Shown: positions 24,391 through 36,508 of the stretch, in pieces
Numbering within the stretch: the first letter of the stretch is position 1
Layout: every line of letters begins with the position of its first letter
From: Hygrophila difformis
Taxonomy: Eukaryota; Streptophyta; Magnoliopsida; Lamiales; Acanthaceae
Assembly: GCA_030278955.1 (NCBI GenBank)
Contig: JAOANR010000003.1
Location: forward strand, 58,087,628-58,151,627
Length of the DNA stretch: 64,000 nucleotides
Reading direction: 5' to 3'
Translations under genes and position numbers: made by a program
Notes under the pieces: model-generated
What the model saw: only the letters and a program-made list of their open reading frames with translations
The model's database searches: none
Told to the model about the DNA's origin: nothing

Positions 24391-24716
24391 TAAAAGCACA
24401 ACATATAAATCATGGTATACATCAATTAAGGATATACAGCTTCAGGACCAAAACTCATTCCGCCCGAACCTACTCCAATGTTCGAGACCACTAGTAGTCG
24501 TCCCATTTCCCTGCTGCCAAAGACCAAAACTAAACAAAATATGTGCACTATAAATAATAAATACTAACAACTTAAATTTTCTGTTCTAACAACTTAAATT
24601 TTTTAATAAAATTTGGTCATTAAAGAGGTTAGCGACCGAAATTTGTTGGTTACCACATTTTTAGCTACCAAATCCTCAGTTTTTCTAGTAGTGATCAATA
24701 CAATTTTATTAATGTG

Positions 24717-24727
<11 letters not shown>

Positions 24728-24763
<36 letters not shown>

Positions 24764-24766
24764 ATT
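24728..24766. repeat. (TA)n/(GA)n microsatellite
   Basis: A TA run passes into a GA run just left of the hAT-like MITE. Confidence 0.9.
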
Positions 24767-24781
24767 TTTATATGTCATAAC

Positions 24782-25316
24782 CATAGTTGTTAAGATCCCG
24801 ATCCTGATCTTAGGATCTTACAATTTTACGATCACACCTATCTAAAACGATCCCGATCCTTGTAGGATCTTAAAATTAGTAAGATCCCGATCCTGATAGT
24901 AGAATGTCACGATCTTATGGTTATACTCCCTTAAACGCTTCTACGATCTTACGATCTTACACTCTTAAACGCAAAATTTTTTTGTAGTATTTTATGATTT
25001 GAGATCAAAGTAACTTGTGTCTTTTAATTTTAAACCTAAGAGCTTGTATTCCTTATGTATGATGTGTAAAAAAACATAATATGTATGTATGTGGAAATAT
25101 TTTATATTTGATTGTAATGTTTTTATACTGTATTGTATTAATTAACTTGCAAGATTCATAAACACACAAAATAATGCTTTTACTTGTTAGTATGCATAAT
25201 TGAATTTAACCATTATTGCAATTTCATAAGATCTTAGGATCCCAATTCGATCCTATGATCCCGATCTTGCAAAGAGAAAAACGATCCCATATAGGATCCC
25301 GATATTAACAACCTTG
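24782..25316. mobile_element. hAT-like MITE with GATCCCGATC-type interior (copy 1)
   Basis: The 535-bp element is flanked by the exact 8-bp duplication GTCATAAC (24774-24781, 25317-25324). Ends are CATAGTTGTTAAGATCCCGA and the inverted partner of CAAGGTTGTTAA. The interior is dominated by variants of GATCCCGATC/GATCTTACGATC. TSD length and CA ends fit the hAT superfamily. A second copy in reverse orientation is at 42658-43197. Confidence 0.85.
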
Positions 25317-25575
25317 GTCATAACATATACTACTTACCTTTCTATTATTTAATAACTGTACCACTTCTGTATTTCACGTAGGGATCGGTTAGGGTGCGAT
25401 TACACAATCCCACAGCACATCAAGGTGAAGATCTTGAGCGTCCAATTAAAATCCAAGGGTTGTAAATGCAAAAGGGTATAATTGTCATAAAGCCAAACTT
25501 CACTCTTGACGGAGGAATATATAATCCTATATTTAGTACGTTATTAATCTAATATTTGGTAAATCATATCAAATA

Positions 25576-25834
25576 CTCCCTCCGTCCCACAATAATGTTC
25601 CCATTTGACTTTTTGACACTGTTCATTATTCAACTTTGACTCGATATTATTGTAATTATACATTTGAAAAAAATAGTCGAGTTTGGTCTTATTAGATTCG
25701 TCTAATCGTATAGTTTTAGAATATATATTTTACATAATTTCTATTTGTATATATTTTGAGATATTAACAATTTAAAAAGTGCATTGGATTGTGTGCAGAA
25801 ATGAAATGGGAACATTATTGTGGGACGGAGGGAG
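25576..25834. mobile_element. Stowaway MITE (well preserved)
   Basis: Near-perfect TIRs CTCCCTCCGTCCCACAATAA and its inverse, with TA on both sides. It is the best-preserved copy in the window and is nested in the TTCAGCGA element. Confidence 0.92.
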
Positions 25835-25928
25835 TATTTGGTAATCTAATCTATATCTACGATAAAAAATCCTTATTAAAGAGGGGAAACGATGCTACCA
25901 AAAAATTATGTGATGCTCTCAAAAATAT

Positions 25929-26480
25929 TTTCAGCGGCCCAACATTGAAGAATTCAGCGACACCACTTTGAAGAATTCAGCGATGTTGGCATATACATTT
26001 CAGCGATGTTGGCATATACAATTCAGCGATGCTACCAAATATCATTCAGCGATGTTACCAAAAATAATTCAATGATGCTACAAAAAAATATTTCAGACCC
26101 TACCTAAAGGAATTCATCGACTACTCTCAGACGAATTCAGCGACAACAACAAGAAGAATTCAGCGATGCTACCATATACAATTCAGTGATGTTCCAAAAA
26201 ATAATTCGGTGATGCTATAAAAAAATATTTAAGTGACCTTACCTAAAAGAATTCAGCGACACAACTATGAAGAATTCAGCGATGTTGGCATATACATTTC
26301 AGCGATGTTGGCATATACATTTCAGCGATGTCACCAAAAATAATTCAGCGACGTTCTCATGAATGCTAATTTTTTCAAGATTAATTCAGCGACGCCACCA
26401 GGAACAATTCAGCGACAATACCAAGAACAATTCAGCGTTCTTTCTGTGAACAATTCAGCGACATTCTCATCAACAATTCA
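25929..26480. repeat. Array of about 23 degenerate TTCAGCGA units
   Basis: Units of about 22-30 bp share AATTCAGCGA(T/C) followed by a variable segment (often TGTTGGCATATACA or CCACCAAGAA-like). About 15 cores are exact, the rest have one or two changes. It is not a CRISPR array: the host is a plant, and both cores and spacers vary. Confidence 0.8.
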
Positions 26481-26784
26481 GCGACTCAACATAGAAACAT
26501 TTGATGTACGTTTTCATGAACAAATATGTATATTATATAGCTTCATAAATAAGCAAATTGGAGTATAAGGTAAGATCGATGGAACGTATTGAAATGCGTA
26601 GAAAAAAAAGTAGAGTTGAAGAGCATACAGAATTGAGCGATTGTTTGTTAATACAACTAAATATAGCAAATTTACTATTTTAACATTTAAGTTAATCTCA
26701 ACCATCAATTTATAAAGTGATTCAATGGTTGCGATTGACCGCAACACATCCAGTCAAAATCACCAATCGCACCCTAACAGAATT

Positions 26785-27008
26785 GTTTTACGTAATTCAA
26801 CAAAAAAATTTAACCAGTAATCATTTATATTGTGTAATATAAGTTAAAAAATTATAAAAATGCAATATCTAAAAATATATGATTAGACGAATCTAACAAA
26901 CTCTTATTTATCTATATTTTTTTATATAATTATGTTAAAAAATTGATCAAAATTCAATTGATAGTTAACACTTTACAAATAGAGCAATTAAATGAGAACG
27001 GGAGAAGT
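26785..27008. mobile_element. Truncated Stowaway-like MITE
   Basis: The family signature GATTAGACGAATCTAACAAA and a right end GAGAACGGGAGAAGTA are present. The left terminus is missing or drifted. Confidence 0.5.
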
Positions 27009-27114
27009 AATATGTACCTACCTGTTCAATTGATATCAATTTTATTTCATATTTAATTTGATTTATAAGTATACAAAATTTATGGTAGAATTTATACCTT
27101 TTAATCAGAAATAA

Positions 27115-27173
27115 ATGATGATGATGATGATGGTGGTGGTGATGGTGGTGGTGGTGGTGGTGGTGGTGGTGTT
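27115..27173. repeat. (ATG)n/(GTG)n microsatellite
   Basis: ATG repeats grading into a long GGT/GTG run. Both phases are trinucleotide. Confidence 0.9.
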
Positions 27174-27610
27174 ATTAAAACCATTAGTGGTCAACCAAGT
27201 CAACATTTAATATTGTGTCTCTATTTTAAATTTCCAAATTTTATAGATTTTTACATTTTTTATTTATTAATTTTATATTTTTGTATTTATTTATTAATAT
27301 ATGTAAAAATATATATTGGTTTGGATATGTAAATCCCAATTTTTCGTTTTTAAAAAATATGAAAATTTCAATTTATATGGAATTACTACAATTTTCCTTT
27401 TTTAAAATATTTGAAATTTGTAATTTTGTATATTACATTTCTTTATTTTAGATTTGTGTATTTTTATTTATTCATTTTAGATTTTTATATTTTTATCCCA
27501 ACAATTCTATTTTTACCCCTTTTTCAGTTTTTAAAAGATGGAACTTTTTTCAAGACAACTAAACAAGTTTTTCGCTAGGGTTTTTCTCTCCTGAGTATTT
27601 CCCTCCAGCC

Positions 27611-29798
27611 ATGTCATCCGTTCCGTCGCCTGAGGAGCCCCCAGCTGCTCCGCCTGAAACTTTCTTCTTCAAAGGAGGTCCTCGCCCTTCCTTCCGTGAT
27701 ATGGTTCTTGATAGCAAGCCTGCTCCGCCGGCACTCCTTACTGATGACAGTATGACTGATGAGATGGTCAAGCTGGACTTTGTGGATGGGGATAGACTTT
27801 AGCCACGGATTACTCTTGCTCCTCAGATCAAAGAAAGAATCTGTAAGCCATGGGAGGACTCTCTCATCATCTCGGTGCTAGGAAAAAAGGTGGGTTACCT
27901 AGCTCTTAAAACCCGTCTGAATCACATATGGAACGTGAGTGGAAGATATGAACTCAGGGGCCTTGATGGAGGTTTCTACTTGGTCAAGTTTGATCGATCA
28001 GCAGACCGAACCAAAATCATGAATGGAGGACCATGGATGGTCTTCGACAGTTACCTCATGCTCTCCCCCTGGAAGCCTCATTTCACTGCGTCGGAGGCGA
28101 CCCCTAGGAAGACAATAGTTTGGGCTCGTTTTCCAAGTTTGGCGCTTGAACATTATGATGAATATATCTTGAATAAAATGGCATCTGCTCTGGGTAGGGG
28201 TGGAAATAGGCTAGGCGGGGCTAGGCTTAGGCTTGAACGGCCTAGGCCTGTGTCCATTTTTCAAGGCCCGAGCCTGGCCTATTACCAATGATAGGCCTAT
28301 CTTATAGGCCTAAGCCTGGCATATTTATTTAAATAGGGCAGTTTATAAGCCTTTTAAAAGCCTGATTAAGCCTATTTCAAAATTAAGCAAAAATTCTTTT
28401 ATATATGTCCGAATATAATCATAAGGCTCAAAGACATGAATTTGTGCATTTGGGCAAGTCGACATCCACAAATATCTAAAAACTTATAAATATTTTAAGA
28501 ACCTATAGAAGATCAAATTAATAATTACTTCTATATAAAATAATATAGTTATACCTCATATTTCTATACGGTAAACATAAACAGACTAATAATAATGATA
28601 AATAGGCCGGCCTGGTAGGCTTGATAGGCTTTTTATAAAGCCTGGCCTGAGCCTATTTAGCAAAATAGGCTTTCAAAATAGCCCGAGCCTGGCCTGTTTA
28701 TGAAAAAAGCCTGGTCTGGCCTGGCCTTCGGTAGGCTAGGCCATAGGCCCCTGTCGGGTAGCCTGGCCTATTCCCACCCCTAGCTCTGGGTACTATGGTG
28801 AAGGTTGATGACATGACGAAACACATCCACCGGGGGAAGTTTGCTAGAGTGTGTGTGGAAATTGACCTCCACCTTCCGGTTGTTACAAGTATTCTCATTG
28901 ATGAGCATTGGCAAAAGGTCTCCTATGAAGGTCTTCATCTCCTATGTACCTCTTGCCAAAAGTATGGGCATGCTAGTAGCACTTGCCCGGAGAGTTCTCA
29001 GTCGTTGGAGAGTTCTCAGTCGCCGGAAGTCCCTGTCATCTCCACCCGAAGGGATGCTGCTGGAGTTGAGACTGTGGAGGGCTCACTTTTTGCAGCAGAG
29101 AGGAAAGTCAATGAGTCTTGGGGGAAGGGACCTAAAGCTATCACAATTGAGGAAGCTGCAAAAGATACTTTGGATGTTCAACATGCACTCTTACCTACTC
29201 CTATCAAGGCTGCCTCTGACATAGGTAAAGTTGTCAGCCAAGAAGTGACTGAGTCAAAAATGGATTGCATAGAAGCCCAGGTGGAAATTTGTCTCATTCT
29301 GTGCCCCAAGTGAGGGAAGAGGGAATTCCCATTCAACCCTCGAGTGGGGAATGGATCAAAGTTACCAAAAAAAAGTCAAATGGCAAATCGAAAGGGAAAA
29401 GCACTGGACCTACTTTCAAGTCCATCCCAGTGGATGTTAAAAACCAGTCTGGTAAGAAGGGAAGGGCAGAACCTTTTGGGCCCAAACCTTTGAGGCAGAT
29501 CACTAACCTTACGGAAAGGAGGCATCATAAAAATGGCAAGGGCAAAGTTCACTTGGAGTTGAGCCGTCAGGGGAGTAAAGTGGTGCAGAAGGATGATGGC
29601 CCGCTCAACGCAAAAAGGGCCAGACCCTCTGACAATGTTGAGACGATAGGGGGGCCTGGGAAGGAGGCAGATAACTCCATTAATGCTCAACACAAGGAAA
29701 AGAACCCTACACAAGGTGATCACAGCCTGGATGATCACATGGATAAGGTGGGGGAAAGTGAAAGGGCTGCTAACTCCTCTGTAGCAGTTTCCTTATGA
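27611..29798 (+). pseudogene. LINE ORF1 (CCHC nucleic-acid-binding protein), broken
   Basis: It starts MSSVPSPEEPPAAPP. An in-frame TAG stands at 27800-27802, and the same frame continues as a DUF4283-type domain (GLDGGFYLVKFD, NGGPWMVFDSYLML). At 28194 a hAT MITE interrupts it. Removing the 588-bp MITE plus its 8-bp duplication restores frame with the segment starting MVKVDDMTKH. A CCHC knuckle follows (CTSCQKYGHASSTCP, about 28951-28995). A one-base frameshift near 29280 moves to the last frame, a Lys-rich basic tail, ending at 29798. The stop overlaps the ORF2 start as ATGA. ORF1 proteins of L1 elements bind the element RNA. Confidence 0.85.
28195..28782. mobile_element. hAT-like MITE with GGCCTA-type interior, inside LINE ORF1
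   Basis: The 588-bp element has the exact 8-bp duplication GCTCTGGG (28187-28194, 28783-28790) and TIRs TAGGGGTGGAAATAGGCTA and the inverse of TAGGGGTGGGAATAGGCCA. Both flanking thirds are built from variants of TAGGCCTGGCCTA and AAGCCTGGCCT. It entered the LINE after the LINE had inserted. Confidence 0.92.
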
Positions 29799-32700
29799 GT
29801 GCATTTAAAAAATTCACAATTCTTGCATGGAATGTCCGTGGAGCCATGCATAGAAATACTCAATGCCACGTTTTTGATGTGTTAAGATCGAATAAGCCGT
29901 TGGTTGCTGTGATTACGGAACCTAGAGGGGAGTTTCAACGTGTTGCAAACGCTCTCTATCGGGCTGATTATGAGCCCATCCATATTATTGAAAGTGTGGG
30001 TCAAGCTGGTGGAATATGGGTCCTTGGTAGGATTGGAAATCCCTATTCCTTCTCAGTTACTATTACGCATGACAGGATCATCACTCTTAAAGTTGAGCAT
30101 GCTATTGCTGCTTGGTATTTGTCCACTATCTATGCAAACCCTTGTGCGAGCAGTAGGGGCCGAGACTGGGATGACATGAGAGAGATCGGTATGCTAGTCA
30201 AGGACTCTTGCCTAGCTATAGGCGAATGGAATGATGTGGCTTTCCCTTCCGAAGCTCACGGGTTGAACCCCTCCCCTCGTCATAGTAAGGCCTTCAGGGA
30301 CATGCTAGAGACCTGTGGGCTAACGGATGTTCACACTGTTGATGAGTACTTCATGTGGCTTAAGAACACTAAGGGGGGCCCTGCAGCTTGCAAAAAACTT
30401 GATCGAGCGGTGGCTAATAGCAAGTGGATTACCCAATTTCCCATGGGATATGTGGAAGTCCTCCCTCGTATAATTTCGGACCACCATGCACTCTTCCTCC
30501 GTTGTGCCCCATTGGATATTTCTAAAGGTCCCCGTTCTTTTAGATGGGAAATGGCTTGGAGAACTCATCCTCACTACCATCATATTGTTGAAGCTGCCTG
30601 GGACTGTTCCAATAACCTTCTGGCTCGATCAGGTGAAAGAATCATCTCTCCACTTCAACAAATTCACGTTTGGTAACCTTAGAAATCGGAAGCTCTGTTT
30701 ACTGAGACGGCTCAAGGGCATCCAACGATGTCAAACCGCCACTGATTCTGCTAAGCGTTGCCTTCTGGAGCAGCAACTCACCTCTAAACTGGAAGAAGTC
30801 CTTATCCAAGAGGAAATTTTGTGGTACCAAAAGTCTAGGGATAAGTGGCTGCAACATGGTGACAATAATACTCGTTACTTTCACACGCAAACGCTCATCA
30901 AGAGGCAAAAGAGTAGAATTGTTGGGCTGCAGATTAATGGTCAATGGAATACGGAAGAGGCCACCATGCAGGACCATACCCTCAATCACTTCAGGGGTAT
31001 ATATGGCATATCTCTGCCGCCTGGACGAGTTTTTTCATCCCTAGTCTCCCTTCCCTTGTCTGAGGAGGCAGCCAACATTGACATGGTTGTAGGTATGGAA
31101 GATCTTTCTCAAGTTATCAAGGATTTGAAAGGGTGCTCGGCCTCGGAGCCAGACGGATTTCCAGCCATTTTTTACAAAACATATTGGAGTACAGTGCGTG
31201 AATCTGTCATGGATTTTGTCCAATCTGCTATTAACAATGGATGTTTCCCGAAGGAGTATGCTAATACGCTCATATGTCTGATACCGAAGATCAAGGTTCC
31301 TAAAGAAATCTCCCAATATCGGCCAATAAGTTTGTGTAATGTTAGCTACAAAATTTTGACGAAGATCATTGTTAACAAACTTAGGCCGATTCTCCAAAGT
31401 TACATTAGTCCTTTCCAATCGGCTTTCCTTCCCAGACGGGGAACATCCGGAAATGCCATCATCCTTCAAGAAGTCATCAATGCTTTCAAGACTCGGCATC
31501 GCAAGTCTCAAGAATTCCTCATCAAAATTGACCTTGAGAAGGCTTACAATCATATTCAATGGGATTTCATTGAGTTATGCTTGCATGAAATGGGGGTGCC
31601 TCGCCAACTGACTAGCCTTATCATGTTTTGTGTTAGATCCCCGTCATACTCCATCCTTGGGAATAGGTCCCTTATGCCAACTTTCACACCTTCCAGAGGG
31701 ATACGCCAAGGTGATCCGATATCACCCTACCTTTTCATATTGGTTATGGAGAAATTGTCTAGATCTATCGTGGCTAAAATGGAGGAAGGGAGTTGGGTTT
31801 CCGGTCAGCCTGGGTAGAGGTATTCCACCCCTCACCCACCTTATGTTTGCCGACGACTTGCTTCTTTTTTCAAAAGCGACTTCGACCAGTGCACAAGCCA
31901 TGGACCTCATCCTTTTGGACTTTGCAGGGCAGGGTGGCCTCAGAACTAATGTGAGAAAATCTGTGGCTTTTGCTTCTTTCCATGTCCCGGAACAGACCAA
32001 GATTGATATTGTAGCGGTCTTGAATATTAACTTTACTTTGGACTTGGACAGCTACCTTGGATTCCCTTTATTCCATGGGCGAGTCCGCAGGGAGCACTTT
32101 GAGTTCCTGCTCGAGAACATGCAAGCAAAAATGGGTTCTTGGAAAAGGAACCTCCTCAACAAGGCTGGCCGGCTCTCTCTTGCTCGTTCGGTTCTGTCTT
32201 CCATTCCATCGTACGTTTTTCAAACAACATGGATTCCATCCTCCGTATGCTTGAAAATGGACTAGCTTATGAAAAATTTTATTTGGAAAGATTCTAAGGA
32301 TCATGGCATACATTGGGTGAAATGGGACAAGGTGGTCGTCCCAAAGGACAAAGGTGGGCTGGGGATCCGTAAGAGTAGGGACATGAACGTCGCCATGCTT
32401 GGTAAGTTATTCATGGATATTAAAAAAGCATCGGACAAGCCATGGGCGCAGGTTGTGGGGGCCAAATATGGGTGTAAGGATGGCGATATTATGCCTCGGC
32501 CAGCCTCATCTCCAGTTTATAGGGGTATCACTCATGCTGCAGCAATCCTGAATGAGGGCATTCGAGTTTGTCTGGGAGATGGTGCCAGCAGTTTCTGGTA
32601 TGGTAGTTGGCTGGCTCAGGGACCGATTGCCGCAAGGATACCATATGTGCATACATCGGACACTAACCTCAAAGTGAAAGATGTCTATTATAATGGTCAA

Positions 32701-33850
32701 TGGAACTGGGCTCCCTTTATACCCTTGTCCCGGATCAAATGCGCAAGGAAGTTCAGCTTTATGGTCCTGCTACCTTACATCCCTTGTGCCATGATAAATG
32801 GTGTTGGCTGGGGACATCGGATGGGGCCTATTCTGTCTCCTCTGGGTACAGCTGGTTAATGGATAAGAGAGGCCATTGCAAGAACAAGTTTATATCGTGG
32901 GTATGGAAGAATCCGATCCCTCAAAAGGTGAAATTCATGCTATGGCTGTGTACGCAGAATGCACTTCCTACCAACATGACTCGTTTCAGAAGGCAGCTTA
33001 CTCCCTCCCCTCGCTGCATCATTTGTGGCTGCAATGAGGAAACCATGATGCACCTTTTCTTTGGGTGCCTTGGGCAGCTGAAGCCTGGAAAAGTCTTGGA
33101 GGTTCTCCCCCCGCCAATGCTCTCCACTCAGACTTGGTTTTTGCTAGCTCTCTCCAGAACATATGCCGCCAATGGAAGAGCAACCATTGGGCTCTTTTTT
33201 GGACCATATGGACAATGAGAAACGCTGCCTGTATCAGAGGGGATAAAATTAGTACTGGAGCATCGATTACGGCAGCCAAACATCTTGGGACTTCCCTGGA
33301 ACGCATCTACTCGTGCCATCCTCGCCAGCCCGGCATCAGACTTGTCCATTGGAACCCGGAATCTTGGAATGGGATTCTATTGCATGTTGATGGGAGCTCC
33401 TATGGGAATCCGGGCAATGCGGGATTTGGAGGGGTCATCCGGACGGGCAATGGCCAATGGGTTAAAGGTTTTACTGGTTTCATTGGCATTGAAACTAATC
33501 TAGTGGCAGAAATTCATGCTATTCACCGTGGCATGCAACTTCTTCACAGCATGGATATTGTGATGGCAATTTGTTTCTCTGACTCAAAGGATGCTTTGAG
33601 GTTGATCCATAGCAAAGCTGACCCCTCCCATTCCCTTTTCCCTTTGCTTCAGCTCATCAAGGACCTCCAAGATCTTCACCCAAATTATAAATGGAAACAC
33701 ATGCTTAGAGAGGGGAATTCGGTGGCGGATGTGCTAGCCAAACGTGGGGCAAATGAGGAGGATTTCTACACTAGTTGGGCGTTCCCTCCGGACGATGTTA
33801 AACCCCAACTCGCGGCCGACGCAGCTGGGGTTAGGTTCTATCAGATATAA
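29795..33850 (+). pseudogene. LINE ORF2 (endonuclease-RT-zf-RVT-RNase H), multiply broken
   Basis: An apurinic-type endonuclease opens the ORF (29795-30676) with ILAWNVRGA, ITEPRGEF, GEWNDVAF and a terminal SDHHALFL. A frameshift near 30620-30660 leads to the reverse transcriptase: RPISLCNVSYKILTKIIVNK, KIDLEKAYNHIQWDF and GIRQGDPISPYLF. A second frameshift near 31790-31815 precedes the catalytic FADD (near 31848). A stop at 32263 interrupts the thumb region. A frameshift near 32700-32750 enters zf-RVT (WLCTQNALPTNMTRF, CIICGCNEETMMHLFFGC), and another near 33060 enters RNase H, with DGSSYGNPG, AEIHAIHRG, SDSKDALRL and REGNSVADVLAKRG carrying the four acidic/His positions. It ends RFYQI. RNase H marks this as a plant L1 subclade. 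Confidence 0.9.
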
Positions 33851-34289
33851 TGTGGCTTGAGTTGTCTATCTTGTTTTTCCCCCCTTCTCCCCCTTGCTGT
33901 AGTTCTGTGTTTTTCTTCTCTTTTCCCCGACGCTTTCGCGTCCTTGTTATCAAGAAAAAAAGATGGAACTTTTAGTTTATACAAAATTCCTACAACTTTT
34001 GGTTTTAAAAGATTTGAAATATAAACTTTGCATTCTTTTATTATTTTATATTTTTGTAAATGAAAAAATAATGGCCAAAATCTGGAAATAACTCCTTCTG
34101 ATGGCCTAAAAAATTATCTTCTCTATGTTTGAACAGATTTGCAATTGATGGAAGAACAGATATGAACCTAGCTTTGTTAAAAAATGAAAGGCTAATTGCC
34201 TATAACTTTGAAAATTTTCTCTGGAATGCCGGTACCGAATGACATTTAATATCTCAAATAGAGAATCTATTTATATTAGAAAAAACGTA

Positions 34290-35960
34290 TTATAATAAGT
34301 AAGAAATGAAGGCAGATCATGCTAAGCTATTACATTTGTTGATTGATGAGCAAAATAATGTTTATAATAAAATAATGTATGTAGTTGATATTGGAGAGGG
34401 TAGATTCTTTTTTCTTTACGTAGTGGAACTGACAAGGCATTTATCGATCATTTATCTAGAAAACACTATGTTTAGCTCTTGGTGGGAGATGATATTATGC
34501 TTCCCGTAGCATCCAGTGGAATATTATCCCTACTCCTTCCGAGAGATAGGACTCCACATTCTAGGTTTGGTATTCCACTAGATTGTGATGAGAATTCTAC
34601 CTGCAAAACACTTACCCCGAAATTATTTAATCTCTCTTCTCATTAAAACAAAACTCATTATTTGGGATGAAAACTCTTGATTTGTAGAATGATTATGAGA
34701 CCGTCTGAATTAACTCCATTCCACATTCCATTTCAGATGAGAAAATTTTCACTCGCAGTTTCTTTTATTATGACTATAAAAAAGTAAATGTCAATCATTA
34801 ATGTTGAACTCGATCTTCCAAAACTAGTTTTACCAATGAACAGTGATATGTTTGCAAGATTTCGTGTTACTAGAAAAATGGGACTCGAAGTATTAATATA
34901 TAATTAAGATGAATTAACTCAAGATACTACAAGAAATGTTGTTTACAATTAAAATTATATATGGTAGAAATTTGCAAAATGAATTCTTCATGTGGGTGAT
35001 GGTAATAGGTAAAGCTGATATTGATCTTGGAGATGTACCAGATAATAATTTTATAAACTCTACAGGATGTCCTATAGCGGCAAATTGTTGAGAGTACTTA
35101 TACAAATATAAACTGCATCACTTAAAATGCAGACATTTTTTTAAAATAGTGTTATACTAACTCCTACCAACGAGATTATTGATATGATCAATGATTACAT
35201 CATGGAACGTATGTCTTCAAATGAAAATGTATACATATATATATATCAATTCTAACAATATTTGTCGAGATGATGAAAATATAGATCGATTAATTATTTC
35301 CACTGGAATATCTAAACACAATCAAGTGTTCTGAATTATCAAATCATGAAATATGGTTGAATGAGGGCTACATAGTCATGCATTTTAGGAATATAGATCC
35401 ATCAAATAAATTGTGCAGTGGAAGTAGGTTGATAGTAACCAATATACGGAACCATGTAATTGAAATTACACTAATTCTCGTAAAACTATGAAAGTACATA
35501 ATTCTTTATTTGTATGATGATTATGAGCCTATCTGATTAACTAAATTCTCCATTCAATTTCAGATGAGAAAATTATCACTCGCAGTGTGTTTTACTATGA
35601 TTATAAACAAAAGTCAATGTCAATTTTTAAAGAATGCTAGACTTTATCTTCCAAAATCAGTTTTTAGCCATTATCAATTATAATTCAATATTCATGTCAC
35701 TAGCAAGATGGGCACAAAGTATTAATATGTAATTAAGAATGATTAACTCAAGATACCACAAGAAATGTTGTTTACAATGAAATTTATATATGGCAGAAAA
35801 TTTGCAAAATGGATATTTGAAGTAGGTGATGGTAAGCTGGTATTGATTTTGGAGATGTACAATCAGATGTGATATTTTCGGATGATATTCTTATAAACTC
35901 CACGGCTGATCCCATTGTGTCAGTTTTTAGAATACGTGTACAAATATAAACTATGACACT
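34290..35960 (+). pseudogene. Decayed Helitron-type PIF1 helicase with an internal duplication
   Basis: Plus-strand fragments, with many stops and frameshifts, match the PIF1-like helicase of plant Helitrons in order. Near 34306 it reads LLIDEQNNVYNKIM. Near 34500-34580 it reads LPVASSGILSLLLPRDRTPH, then ENSTCKT and IKTKLIIWDE. Near 34965-35090 it reads KFAK-ILHVGDG, with the usual Trp codon turned into TGA, then INST and PIA. Near 35160-35480 it reads LTPTNEIIDMINDYIME and, after shifts, a GSRLIVTN-like stretch. The Walker A lysine region is eroded. A diverged copy of the middle part (34725-35150) recurs at 35545-35985, where KFAKWIFEVGDG and DDILINSTADPIVSVF can still be read. The Rep domain was not found. 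Confidence 0.7.
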
Positions 35961-36412
35961 TTTAAAACAGTGCTACACTAGCCCCTACCAATGAGATTTT
36001 CAGCAAATTGTGAGGGAAATATTCATATTATTTTTAATACTTATATTTAAATGTTGTTTTATTTTAATTTAAATTTAAAATTGAATAAAATATTATTTTA
36101 ATAATTACTTTTATTGATCTGTTAGGTTTGTACCGTACAAGGTACAGAAGCTAAAGAAGACAGTATAATATGATTTTTTTTCTTTGCAGAGCCGAAGCCA
36201 GTAAAAAAGTAGTGTATAATATGATTTCTCTGTTAGTTTTAAAAATAATTAAATTATATTATTATATATATCCTCTTTCGAATATACATAAAATCATTAC
36301 ACATTTTTCATTACTCAAAATATAATATATTATTGCTTTATATAATATAAGTATATAATACTTATATAACCTATATAATTATGTCCGTCGAGTCTCAACG
36401 GGTTACTTACTA

Positions 36413-36413
<1 letters not shown>

Positions 36414-36508
<95 letters not shown>
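36414..36508. repeat. (AAT)n microsatellite, about 31 units
   Basis: A perfect AAT run. It creates a spurious poly-Leu frame on the minus strand. Confidence 0.97.

Larger units (their letters stand above)
25389..26777. mobile_element. TIR element containing a TTCAGCGA array
   Basis: Terminal inverted repeats TTAGGGTGCGATT (25389-25401) and AATCGCACCCTAA (26765-26777) bound the region. No clean target duplication was found, so the superfamily is uncertain (hAT or PIF/Harbinger). A Stowaway MITE (25576-25834) and an array of short TTCAGCGA-containing units (25929-26480) lie inside. No transposase is present. Confidence 0.55.
27549..33957 (+). mobile_element. L1-type LINE, full length but mutated
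   Basis: A 16-bp target duplication AAAAGATGGAACTTTT flanks the element (27533-27548 and 33958-33973), and a short A tail (CAAGAAAAA) precedes the right copy. Inside are two ORFs in the order typical of plant L1 elements. ORF1 is a nucleic-acid-binding protein with DUF4283-like region and CCHC knuckle. ORF2 has an endonuclease, reverse transcriptase, zf-RVT and RNase H. Several frameshifts and stops make it inactive. The 5' end at the duplication and the presence of a leader before ORF1 indicate a full-length insertion. Confidence 0.92.

Noticed and set aside
25929..26480. CRISPR-like spacing of the TTCAGCGA array
   Set aside because: Plant nuclear DNA, variable cores, no leader or cas genes.
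31041..31559. Minus-strand 172-codon frame inside the LINE
   Set aside because: It is a shadow of the reverse transcriptase frame on the opposite strand.
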